From Thuidium tamariscinum (taxonomy: Eukaryota; Streptophyta; Bryopsida; Hypnales; Thuidiaceae), in the NCBI GenBank assembly GCA_947034885.2, contig OX344749.2, positions 27,357,501-27,421,500 of the forward strand: a stretch of DNA of 64,000 nucleotides. The letters are read 5' to 3'. Each line of letters starts with the position of its first letter. Position 1 is the stretch's first letter. A model generated the notes under the pieces. The model was given only the letters and a program-made list of their open reading frames with translations. It was not told the origin of the DNA and ran no database searches. The translations under genes were made by a program, and so were the position numbers. Shown piece after piece: positions 25,001 through 36,400 of this stretch.

Positions 25001-26621
25001 CCCCCACCAAAAACAATATTCAAATCTTCCAAAGGGGACAGACAAGTACCTGTCACCTGATCCAATTGGCCAGTTGACTGGATAAGTAGGTAAATTAAAT
25101 TCTTTCTCGATTTGGTCCATAAGCTCCAAGGGCTCAAGTGCAGGGCGATCCATCTTATTGATAAACGTAAATATTGGCAACTTTCGCATTCTGCACACCT
25201 GGAAGAGACATTGACATCACAATTCATAGGAGACGTTTCAGTCCTTCTTCTGGAACAGCACCTCAAAGGACCACTAAAGACCACAACCATTTGACTGTCA
25301 AGCTATGACAACCTCGAAGATAGAATAACTAGGATTTTCAGTGCAGAATCGTTGGAAACGTACTAACCTCGAACAGCTTCCTAGTTTGAGGTTCTAAGCC
25401 CTTTCCTGCATCCACCAGCATGACGGCATTGTCGGCAGCAGCTAATGTGCTGATCACAACAAGAGTCACAAGTTATGTTTAGGCACAAATGCCGTCCAAT
25501 TCTGCTGTCGCGAAATTTTCCCATCAATTTTGGTGACATTATATTTCAGCAAACCTAGCCATTGCTAATAAAAACAGAATACAAACGAAACTCACCGATA
25601 TGTATCTTCACCAAAATCTTGATGTCCTGGAGTATCCAATAGTGTTATTTGGAATCCTCTGTTTTCAAAGACTAGTGCAGTCGATGTGATAGAGATGCCT
25701 GAACAATTTAACAACAATGATAATTAGCCAGATAAATTTAATGTGACCACTATCATACCCTCAAAGATTTCAAGATCGTCCGTAAATTCATCATTTGGAA
25801 TGCAAAAGTTCATACCTCTCTGCTTTTCAAGATCCATCCAATCCGAAGTTGCATGCCGGGCAGACCTGCGTGCCTTAACAACTCCAGCTTCATGAATGGC
25901 CCCCCCGTAAAGGAGCAATTTTTCGGTCTACAATATCACAACAGAAGAAACCGAAATCAACTGAATAGAGCGATGAAGCGCTAGCAATCAGCGGTTTGTG
26001 GATGTTAACAACAAGATTTCGGTTCAAAAGAAACCTGGGAATGCACAATTAAGATTTACGAGAAAAAATGCCCCTGCACCTGAGAAGCGGTCTAAACCTA
26101 AGTGGTCATTTCACCAGCATCAATCTCAGAGAAATTCTGAACTGTGAATTTACCAAAGTGGTTTTCCCTGCATCTGGATGTGAGATGATTGCGAAATTGC
26201 GCCGCCTGGATACCTCCCTTTGCAATGCAGCTGGCGAAATGGCACCGTTCTCGCCCCCTTCTTCACTTAATTTCACCTCGTTTACATCTTCCTCCTCCAA
26301 GTCCGTCTCTTTCAAATCGAAACTTCCATTGTCAGTCCCATTGGATTCCTGAAGTGTGTCCGGTTCAGCAGCAGCTAAGCTACCTGCAACTGGGGGTTCA
26401 GCCAAAGCCCGACTTGTCTTTCCTAAACCCCGAACCCTAATTTGTGACCACTTGAAAACATTCGCATGCTGGCATACTACCACCAACGACAGTTGTCGTT
26501 CCGCTCTAAAGTCCAGAATACGAGAATTCGTCTCCCGAGGCAGGCTTGGTGCTTGGAATCCGAATTGGACAGGTCTAGATAAGGAAGTCGACGGGGCAGG
26601 AAAGACCGCCATAACGACCAT
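22018..26621 (-). CDS. prfC: Peptide chain release factor 3 (RF3-type GTPase), probably plastid-targeted
   Basis: Fifteen exons keep phase throughout: 26154-26621, 25816-25927, 25596-25698, 25368-25449, 25050-25198, 24768-24921, 24540-24647, 24083-24196, 23879-23939, 23562-23684, 23194-23381, 23010-23078, 22605-22751, 22226-22360, 22018-22089; 694 aa. GTPase motifs are complete: SHPDAGKTT (P-loop, ending at residue 155), RGISITS (from 193), [14 protein letters not shown] (from 215) and NKMD (269-272). Downstream come [27 protein letters not shown] and [10 protein letters not shown], then [12 protein letters not shown] and RWVTGG, which follow the RF3 rather than the EF-G order. RF3 recycles RF1/RF2 from the ribosome after termination (family knowledge). 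About 130 extra N-terminal residues rich in Ser, Arg and hydrophobic residues suggest a transit peptide, so action in plastids is inferred; mitochondria are the alternative. The acceptor of exon 14 was chosen to keep phase. Confidence 0.93.
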
Positions 26622-27439
26622 TCCCAGATACTAGAATTAGAAGAATTTTATTTTCAAATCAAACACTCGCACGAATCATCGCAGCTGCTCAAAACTTCTG
26701 AAGCTCACTTCTCCCCAGATCAATTCTTCCCAGCTCAATTCTCACCGAATCATATCTCTCTCCCCTGAAAGTGAGCCCCCCATCCTCAACCCTTCCAAGA
26801 CGCCCGCAGAGGCACGAAGGCCGTTAGCTACCAGGCGAGCTCTAGAAACCAACTCAACGTCAGGCAGAATCAGCAACAATGTGTGCGATTCTGAGAGTAA
26901 TAAGATTGGCAGTAACAGGAAAGATGGATGGACAGCGCGATCGGATAGTAGTGTGGATAATAAAAATTCGTGGAAATTGAGACGGAAAGACGTCTGGGGG
27001 TGGGGAGAATCTACCGACCAGTTTTCTCGGCGAGTGGACGACCACGATGTGAGGACGTGGATGCGGCAAGGGGGGGAACCAGGGTTTTTTTTTGGGCTTC
27101 TTGGTGCCAGTTTGCACCAGAAAAAATAATCTGGCTAAAAAACACCCCAAAAAATTCTGGAAAACTTGGATGAAATCGCCTAACAACTTTGAAATAAAGA
27201 AAAATACTAGATGAATTCACCTAATTTTGGATGAAAACCACACTATATATTCAAGAAATGGATGAATGTTGCAATTTGGAACATTCCTGTAACATTTTAT
27301 GTCGCCACTGTGGCTATTCTCCAAAAATGAAAAAAAAAGCCCTAGGGGGAACCGAAGGAGACATTTTTGCATTGCCGAAAGCTACATTTGAGGAAATTTG
27401 AGGAGGATCTTGCCCAAAAACGAAGCACAAATACAATTT
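26622..27439. other. Upstream region of the RF3 gene
   Basis: GC-richer sequence to about 27130, probably the promoter and 5' untranslated region of the minus-strand RF3 gene. After that the DNA becomes AT-rich. The open frames seen here on both strands overlap one another and have no family resemblance. Confidence 0.45.
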
Positions 27440-28386
27440 TTAGCCCCTAAATGCTCAAAACTGCGTTTTTTGGCAACATAGCAATTTTGGGCAGCTCATT
27501 ACAAATGGAGTTCTTATTTTTTTTATTTGAAATGTTCACACAACCTATATCCGAGGAGTAGCTTCAAGGCCCAACAATTTTCATAACTTTTGACACCATG
27601 GATAAAAAGTTATTGCATGATATGTGATTTCTCTTACTCAGCTGGCAGCCTGGGCAGCTGAAAAAATTTCTTCAAAAATCACTTTTTTTAAATTTGGAAT
27701 TTGAAATTCGATCTTTAGATTTTTTTTCTACTTGGAAAGCTTTTAATTATTCCATTTTGATTTATGAAATGAAAGTTATGGGAGTCTTAGTTTGAAGGTA
27801 GTTTGTGAGAAGTTATGGAATCTCTATTCCAAAATAAACTTTGAAGTCCATTATTGTATTCAATTTTTAATATTTTTGAAAAAGAATAAAAACATTAGGT
27901 GAAGATTGTCTATTACAACATTACAACCACTGAGATTGGAAATTTTCAATTTCAAAAATTAATTATTATTACTTTAGTATTTTGAATCATTTTCTACCTC
28001 TTTCTACTTACTAATTGTTTTCTACATATTGTACAACTCCAAATGATTTGAAATTTCTTAGGCATGTAGCTAACTTGACTAAAAGAATGAATCCAAAGAG
28101 TAACAACCATTTTGGACTTTTTTTCATACAAAAGTGAGCTACTAAAGTGCAGCTGCCCCACTTATCCCAGGGACAAAAAATGCATTTTTGACAATTCAAA
28201 CACTATTATCTTGCAATCTGCATGGTGGAAATTTCTGAAATTTTTTCCACATATTCTCAAAATAGTTTACTATAAGATCCACACATTTGTCTTAAAATGT
28301 TTTTTAAAAAGATTTTGGTCTTGTACTAGAAGTGGCAGTTTTGAAGTGTTTTTGGCAAAACATAGTCAAATACATTTAGGGGTTAG
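27440..28386. mobile_element. MITE family C, copy 1 (about 947 bp)
   Basis: The ends read TTAGCCCCTAAATG and CATTTAGGGGTTAG, an inverted repeat of 13-14 bp with one mismatch. The interior matches 56614-57557 over its whole length, including TTTTTTGGCAACATAG, CAATTTTGGGCAGCTCA, AAAAAGTTATTGCATGATAT and GCAGCCTGGGCAG. No transposase frame is present, so it is non-autonomous. Confidence 0.85.
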
Positions 28387-29810
28387 TACAGTTCTTCAAT
28401 TCTAGTTAAAAGAGGAATTTTGACCAAATTATTATGGACATAGGTTGCCCTACAACTTCATGTACCCCCTAAAACAATGTCTCATTCAAAAGGTCAGCAA
28501 ATTATTTCTTGTAATCTCTTCTTGACCCATGAAATTTGTATAATCAATGAATATGGATTTTTCATTCATTGATCACAGATTTCATCCATTTTAGGACAAG
28601 CATTTCTATTGAGCAATCTCCTTGTCGTTAGAAAAAATAAGGATTCTTCATCAAGGTTCACCCATTGCTCTAATCTAATTTTTTTAATTCAAAAATATTG
28701 CCCTTAGTGATTGCCCTATAGATTAAACATTGTGAAGACCAAATATAATAAATAAATCATAGATTCAAAGAGAGATTGGAAGAAAATCTAAACCATCAAT
28801 ATCTTTAAAATGAAATTGAAATAGACTAATTCCAATAGTGAGATTATTCTAGCAAGCATATTGTGCAATTTAACCTTATGAAAACACTAGTTCTTAAAAA
28901 ATTGTAGAAATTGAGTTCAAAAACAAATCCAATCCAATATTTTTTTCCAAAAAGTTTTTGTGACTGCTCAAAAAATAAGGAGCTCTATAACTTTCACATC
29001 TTTAATCTAAATAGAATGAATCAAAGTTTTTTGTGAAGACAAAAATATACTCTATAGGGAAAAAAATTTATCTATTTCAAGTCTTTGTTAATTTTTTTTG
29101 TTTCATGGTTTCCCTTGCTTTGAGTTCATTGTGGCATAGTTTTTGCTCCTATAGACTAATTGAAATCAAAATTATTCTCTAAAAGCTAATATATTTTCAA
29201 TTTTAAGAATTTTTTTCAAAAATCACCTCAAAAATTGAAGTTATACAAACCTACTTGAAATCCAATTTGTCCCTAGAGGAGACAATGGGACTTTAACCCT
29301 TGAAGGATGCATTAGTAGTTGAGAAAACCATGCATTTTGATATTGTGTGACATCATCTACTTTGAATAAGCCAAATATACTCATTGGAAGTCAAAATACT
29401 GTGGAACATCTCCCTCGTCCACACTTAATACCCATAATGAATAGTTGCAATTAGTCTATCCTACAAGGGAAGATTTTTTGTCATTCATCGGATACAAAAT
29501 GTCCACTATAGCGTTTAAAGGTTAACAAGGGATTAACTATTCTAGTAATTACTCTTATAAAAAGGCATGAATAATTTTGCATTGTTGGAAATGTTGTTTT
29601 GGAGCAAATGCTAATGTCAAGTTTGTGTACAAACAACAATACCTCATTCAAACCCCTTTCTACTTCCTCTAAAGATAGTTATTCCTCTCATGATTAGGCC
29701 AATGAGCTATTAATCATAAATGCTATTCAAATGGTTTAGACTAATCTATTTATTGACCTAATCATCTAAAATTGCATCAACACTGCACATTTCTTTTTGT
29801 TGATTTTTTG
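28387..29810. other. AT-rich intergenic, nothing recognised
   Basis: Low-complexity AT-rich DNA with no credible gene, tRNA or repeat boundary that I can support. Confidence 0.4.
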
Positions 29811-30118
29811 TCAATCCAATCATACAAGGGACTTACTTTGTTGTTCTTATAAAAATACTGAATCTTAACTAATGACAATTTATTATTTAAACTAGTTTCC
29901 AACTAATTATAACTTCCATTGTTCATTTGTGACTTTGCTCCTTGCTTCTTTATATTTTGTGAGCCCAATCACATATACGGTAGGAATTTACTTTGATGTT
30001 GTCATAAAGATACTAAATTTAAACTAATGATAGTTTATTAGTTAAACTAGTGTGCAACTAATTATAACTTTCATAGTTCATTTGTGACTTGGCTCCATGC
30101 TTCTTCATATTTTGACAC
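29811..30118. repeat. Tandem duplication of about 153 bp
   Basis: Two adjacent units share CCAATCA, TTACTTTG, TAAACTAGT, CAACTAATTATAACTT and GTTCATTTGTGACTT in the same order, at a period of about 153 bases. Confidence 0.75.
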
Positions 30119-30429
30119 TTTTTGCTACCTATCCTTTTAACTAAAATTGGATGTGACATATTCCATCCAATGGAAGGTAGTCCATATCACTGCTACTGAA
30201 TGTTATGTTAGAGTTGATTTTAGAAACATTTATTTTCAACACTTGAAATTCAAAAAAAATTAATACTGATTGTTCAAAAAATACATTCTAAAAATATCTA
30301 GAATCTTTGATTAGCCCCTAAAAAGTTCAATATAAGATTGTGAACCATGCTGAATTGCTTATTTGGATGCATTCAAGTGTTGTTACCTTGTTACCTTGGA
30401 TGCATTTTTTTACCCAATTTCACATTAAG

Positions 30430-31858
30430 CTTATGATCATTAGGGTTTAGTAATTGCTTGAAGAGCGAATTGGGGATTTAGGGTTGTGAATGTGTCCGTT
30501 GCCATGGTGCAGTAAGGCGGGAGTGCTGTAATTCCACAGTAAGTTGGTCCAGAGGAGGATGTCATGTTCAGCATTGCGGTATGCCAGAAGGAGCGCACTG
30601 GCAAATAAGGCATTGTACTCCAGAGTCCAGACCAGTATTTGCAGGTATGTCTCCAGCACCAACCTTGCACATGTTATAATTTTTGTGCAGAAAACATAAT
30701 TGGTTGGTTTTGCCATCATGTTCAAGGGACCGCAGGGAAATTCTCACCTGATCCTCGGGAGCTTCAATAAGAAGGTGTCCTGCATTTCGTTGTGAAATTT
30801 TACTCAGGCATCCCATAGCTTAGCAATGTTGTGCGTGTTGCAATTGAAGGAGAGGCATTCAATTGCGTGCCTGGTTGGTTTTCAGCTGGCCTCATCAATC
30901 GGGTTCCGTTCGTTTCGTAGAGTTTCCCTTCCTGAGCTAGCTTCCGACATTGGGTCGTCGTCAGGAAGACACGAATCTGGTTAGGGTGTAGTTAAATTCT
31001 CATGGTGATCCTGATATTTATATTGAGCTGCGATGGCAGGTCAATTTACTGGATTTATCTCTAGACTTCTGGAAAGACTTAATTGAAAAGCTTGTTGAAT
31101 TTGCTCCAGGAGGAATTTGCAATTGTGTTCCAGTAACAGACTCTTCGAAGTGGAAGTTTTGGTTGTGTAACTGTGGCTGTTGTCCACTTTGTTTTACTCT
31201 TGCAGTCAAACTCTGTGCGTAGAGGTACTTGAATAGTACAACAATGAGAGCCTTATTGAAAGGTTTACATAGTAACAATACAGATGCCACGAATGCTGCT
31301 ATTGTTAAAGAGAAAAGTGGAAAACCTGTAGTCCTCCAAGCCCAGTTGAGACACGATATTAATTTCTTTCGCTGTCTTGCGAACTCAGCGTTGCCAATGC
31401 ACACTATCAAAAGTCGACGATTTCCCGAAAGCCTTCAATTTGCAGTAGTATTTCGTTGGTCTGAGATAAATGCGTACTGGTTTGACTTGAACCATGTTAA
31501 TTGGTCACAACAATATGTCACAACATTATATCTATTACCTCCACAGTCTTCAAAATTCTTACATTTTTCAATGTGCGTACATGATATCTGCATCTTGAAT
31601 CAGAGTGTTGGTCTATAGAACTTGTTATGGGCATTGAAGGACTTATTTATGAACTTTTTTGCAGACATATTGACGCATTGAGTGCGTTAACAAGTTTACC
31701 AGCGCTGAAGATGTGAACATTTAGATTCAGCAACTTAACACATTCCTTTTTTGATACGCACTGCAACAGAAATAGCACCCAAAAGCTTCTTGTATCAGCA
31801 ATATTTTCGTCTGTGATACATCTATCTCTTTATACGTGTAAGATTGCTATTGTTAATA
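30430..31858 (+). promoter_or_regulatory. GC-richer upstream region of the ARF-like gene
   Basis: GC rises sharply at about 30440 and stays raised to about 31450, in contrast to the AT-rich flank. I see no convincing coding exon: the frames on both strands overlap and have no protein-like motif. It is most likely the promoter and a spliced 5' untranslated region of the gene starting at 31859. Confidence 0.4.
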
Positions 31859-32672
31859 ATGGGATTATACCTTGGAAAGTTCTTGTCAAGTGAATGGTGG
31901 GGAAAGAAGAACTATAAGATACTCATGCTGGGTCTTGACTCCGCAGGTATGTCACGAGCTTCTCTGATCTCTCTTACATCGACCTCTAATTCCTCATATT
32001 TTTTGCGTCTGCTTGCAGATTTCTGGAAGCGTCATACTCGGATTCATAAGGATCAAATTCTAAGAGTCTGAGCGTGGGTTTTTAATTGTCATTAAGCATG
32101 TTCTTTGGTGCTAGTCTACAGGGAAAACAACAATTCTCTACCAATTACAACTAAAACAGCAAGTAACCACCATACCAACTATAGGCTTCAATGTTGAGAC
32201 AATCCAGTTTGGCAATTTCAACTTCACCGTGTGGGATCTGGGTGCTTGGACGAATAATGCGATATGGAACTATTATCTTCATGACACAGTGGTAAGCCTT
32301 CCTCTGCAAGCGACCATAGATGCATGCGACGGGCTAGAAAAGTATCATGGGTACTAATGTGACCATCTGGATTATATTCTTCAGGGTTTGATATTTGTGG
32401 TCGACTTGAATGATAAGGAGAGGATTCAAGAAGCTCGAGACAAGCTCCACAGGATTCTGAATGATGATAAGACGTTATCAAGCTTGTTGGTGCTGGCAAA
32501 CAAGCAAGAGTTGCCAGGGGCTATGTCCATCCCTGACGTAACTGCAGAACTTGGTCTCGACAAATTGCAGCATCGGAAATACTTTGTGCAGGGCTGTTGT
32601 GCAAAGACAGGAGAAGGACTGTTTGAAGGGTTGGAATGGCTTGCATCTACAGTATCACTGAAGAAATTTTAG
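31859..32672 (+). CDS. ARF-family small GTPase with degenerate switch II
   Basis: Three exons, 31859-31946, 32122-32291 and 32385-32672, join in phase to 181 aa, the usual length of ARF/ARL proteins. The start MGLYLGKFL keeps the N-myristoylation glycine. The P-loop GLDSAGKTT (25-33) and switch [13 protein letters not shown] (45-56) are intact. The G3 box, normally WDVGGQDKIRPLW, reads [12 protein letters not shown] (67-78): the second glycine is Ala and the catalytic Gln is Trp at 72. The G4 box NKQD reads NKQE (125-128). The C-terminal part, including [16 protein letters not shown], is normal. ARF proteins recruit coats and effectors to membranes (family knowledge). This one probably cannot hydrolyse GTP normally (inference). 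Everything else is in frame, with no stop, so it seems to be an expressed divergent paralogue rather than a dead copy. Confidence 0.9.
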
Positions 32673-33466
32673 CTGCAATTCCAATTGAGCATACCGCCCA
32701 GTGCTGTCCATGCGTGATTGCAAACGCCAAATGTAAATATATTCTGCACTTCATGTCTATTGTCAAATTGCAGCCCAACGTATCTGTCGAGCGTGCTACA
32801 ATTTGAGAATTGGGGCTTCAATGATTAGCACAAGAAGTGTCAACGTAAACCTTCAGTGAGCATATCTTATGTTATTCATAGTTTGCCATTTGTCAAAACT
32901 TTCATGCAGTAGTGTTACTACCGGTAGCTGTTCCCAGAATTGCTGTTGTGCCCTGCCTGTAATGTAATCAAGTGAAGACTGTCGAGTTGACATTATCTGT
33001 TGTTTCTTAAATAATCTGATTTAGCAAGAGAACTTGCAGCTGTTTTGAATATGGATGTGCGGGAATGGTTTGAATGTGCATTTGTTCTTGCAAATATGGT
33101 ATCCTCTTATTTTCTAGGTCTCTTTGATCTTTGGAGTGCATTTTGAGTGGTTTAGGCCTCTCAGAATGCTGTAGCGGCATGAAACAACTTGACTGGGAGA
33201 CAATTAAGCCACTAGTGCACATGGTGGCCGGACAGGAGCATTGGTCACGTCAAATTCACTTGCGCAAATTAAGATGTTTCTCACCAATCTACAAATGTGA
33301 GTGCAGGAGATGTGGAAAGGGAGGATCCTCTACCATAGTAAATTGTCTCTGGGATGTGAAAGACCTAAATAACAACATAAGTGACCTCCAAAAGTTTGTG
33401 TCAAGTGGGGACTTCACTGACACTAAGACTCTTCAGCCGTCAACCACGCAAGATACTTTCTGTGGC
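32673..33466. other. 3' regions of the convergent ARF-like and KNOX genes
   Basis: The ARF-like gene ends at 32672 on the plus strand and the KNOX gene ends at 33467 on the minus strand, so this roughly 800 bp gap holds both 3' untranslated regions. The open frames at 33131-33670 are shadows of the KNOX terminal exon. Confidence 0.6.
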
Positions 33467-36400
33467 TTACAGATGCTCCAGAAGTCCAGTGGCTCCACGA
33501 GGAGCGTCAACGTCATTGAACTCTGGGTTGGGGTGCATGATCCTCTCCTCGCTATTCCAGTGTCGCTTGCGCTCATTGATGAACCAGTTGTTGATTTGCT
33601 TCAGCGTCAAGTTGCAGAGTCGCTGCAGGTGTGTTTTTTCCATCTCCTGCACCAACAATCATTTGTTTAAAATCGTATCAATGTAAGCACCTGTAGATTT
33701 AACCAAGTGAAGAGGTTGGAACTGCATTCCTTAATAATGTCATTAACACGGTAAACAGCTGCATTCAGGTGAATGTGGTAGGTCAACTGGGCAGAAATTT
33801 AAAACAACTCGTTTATCGCAGCTTCGGGCCACTTTAGATTTCAGAGGTCAAAGAAACAAACTTGAACTAACCAGAATTTATCATACACCTTGATTTGTAA
33901 ATAAAAATTCATTTTTTATCTGTGATAGTTTTGTTTGATGTTGTTTTCACATTAGTCTAAGTGACAGAAATGAGGATCATGAAGAAGTGATGCTTACTTG
34001 GCTCCTATTTACGGTATGTCTGGCATGCTGAAAACGTTTTTCAGATGGATTGGACACTGATTACCTCAAATGTGTCCTAAGCTACAGGTCATAAAATAAT
34101 GCATTTCTAGTCCTTCTTCAGCATGTTATCTATCTCAAGTGTGATTGCTCATGCATGATGTTGCTTCAAATTCTCAAGCTTGTTATCTAGAGCTTTGTTA
34201 TCACCAGCCTGAAGTCCGCGGCCCTTACACTCTCGGTTGCTGATAAGGTTTTAAAATGAATTGGACTCTAATTACCTCAAATGTGTCCTAATCTGTCATA
34301 AAATAATGCAATAATTTTAGCCTTTCTTCGGCATGTTATGTAACTCAAGCGTGCCTTTGCACATGCACGATGTTGCTTCCAATTATTAAGCTTGTTATCT
34401 AGGGTTTCTTATCTGCAGGCTAAAGTCTGTGGCCCTCACACTCCCGGTTACAAGGCTTGGAGCTCCACAAGACAACAAGCTCAAACTGAGAGAGTGAAAA
34501 GGGGAAAGCAGTGAAGAGGAGCTAGACAGTACCGAAGGATAAGGCCAGTGGGAGTGGAGGTTAAACCACTCCTTCAAGATGCGTCGAGCTGCATCGGGGA
34601 GCTTCCCTTTCTTGCGCACCCGATTGAACTCCGCCTTGAGAGATCCGATGTGTCGACCGTATTTCCGCCTGAGCGCTTTCTTGAGCTCTTCTTCGGAGGC
34701 GTCGGGATCCACCACGATGCTTTCGTCGATGTCTGCGGGACATGGCACCAAGGTGCTCTCATCCTCCCCTGGCGGGATCATATTAGTATTCTCCGAGTTG
34801 TCGTCGCTGTCTTGGGCTTCGTCTCGGGGATCAATGTCAAAGCCGAAGTTGTCCTCCTCCTCAGGTTTGGCTGCAGACACGTATCAAATTCAGTACCACT
34901 ACTCTGTCAGTGCGTAATTTGATTTTTGGACAGACTCCTTCAATTGACCCGAAATTGTGACATGAAGTTGCACTGAGCTCTAGGACCGGTGTGGATTTAC
35001 GATTCAGTCCACTGGACCTGTAAAGGAAGTGCAGTCTGTTGTGGTCAAGTACTTTATAAATTGGCATGATTCAGGCGGCGGCCTAAATTGTGACATTCAA
35101 GTGCACAAAGCTGAAAAAAACAAGCTAAGACGGCTCCTGATAAGGTAAATCTTGTTATATTGGTGCAATTCAGAGTTCCAGAATTGCGACACTGATAAAA
35201 TCAATCTTGTTATATCGATGCAATTCACAGTGCAAGAATTGTGACACTCAGAAAACAAAGCTCTAAAAACTAAGACTACTATAGATTTAGGTTTCCAGCC
35301 GCCAGCCTTGCAAAGTACCAACGTCGTGAATCTGACATTCGATGGTAGTTCCAGATGGACTTCTAGAAAAGTGCCAACTTCATGAATCTCCGTCAATTCA
35401 AGTTGACGAATTCGGCGATATTAATTTTGCTTAATTGTGGTTTTACTATAGTTACCTTAAATTTCATATGCAATTGAAGAGTACATAAGGATGAGGATAC
35501 TAAAGTTGTTAAGAATCTGATCCCGACTCAAATACTAAACTTCATTTATTCGATATATTGGGCAGATGTTCGCAGATATTCAGGACACTTGAAACCTAAA
35601 CCTACACCTGCCCTGAATTTTAGAACTTGAGTGTTACAATTTTGGTGCTCTGAATTGTGCCAATAAAAAAATTGACGGCACTATCTCATCAATTCAAATA
35701 TTAACTTGGTTGAACTTATTAGTATAAGCATGACTTGGGCAAATATGACTTGGATGAATGTCTATGACACATGATTTCTTTAAAGAAATGAAATTGCCTT
35801 CAGCCCTTCTGAAGAATGGTCTACAATCCTCCTTTCTGAAAATACATAAGAAATCCATGAATATTAAAAAAAAGAAAAAAGAAATTCCTCTCAAATGAGT
35901 CTGGCTCTTACACTTAAATGTATAGATCTCTCCTTAGCTCAATGAAAGCACACTCTTACGAATATTGATTAATTAGAACGCATGGTTTCTCCCATAGACT
36001 TACTTTCAACGTAGTGGCCACAGAGACCTTCCAGCTCCTTGGTGGTTTTGTCCAAGAACTGCGTGAACTGGTTGAAGGGCTCCTCCAAATTCTCCCGAAA
36101 ACTCGTTAGCAGAACCGCGTATGATTTCTGTTGCAAATCCCACATGAAATCAAATCACATCACTAATTAGTGTGCATCGATAATTATGTAATTATCTACC
36201 AACATTCATTGCAAAGTTGGCTTCAGAAATCAGGTACCAAGCAGGTGACGAATTACCATGAAGTGGTCAAGCTCAGGATCCTGGACAAGCTTGGAAGTAT
36301 CACGACCTTCGTAAGAGCGTTGAAACTTCTTGGTGACGTCGTCCAGTTTGGCATGAAGCTCCCTTGGTGCACCAATCTGCATTGAAATCATTGATCCCTA

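Noticed and set aside
31018-31618. Overlapping frames on both strands upstream of the ARF-like gene
   Set aside because: They overlap each other, show no motif, and lie in a region better explained as 5' untranslated or promoter sequence.
33131-33686. Plus-strand frames of 101-179 codons
   Set aside because: Shadows of the minus-strand KNOX terminal exon, which carries the homeodomain helix 3.
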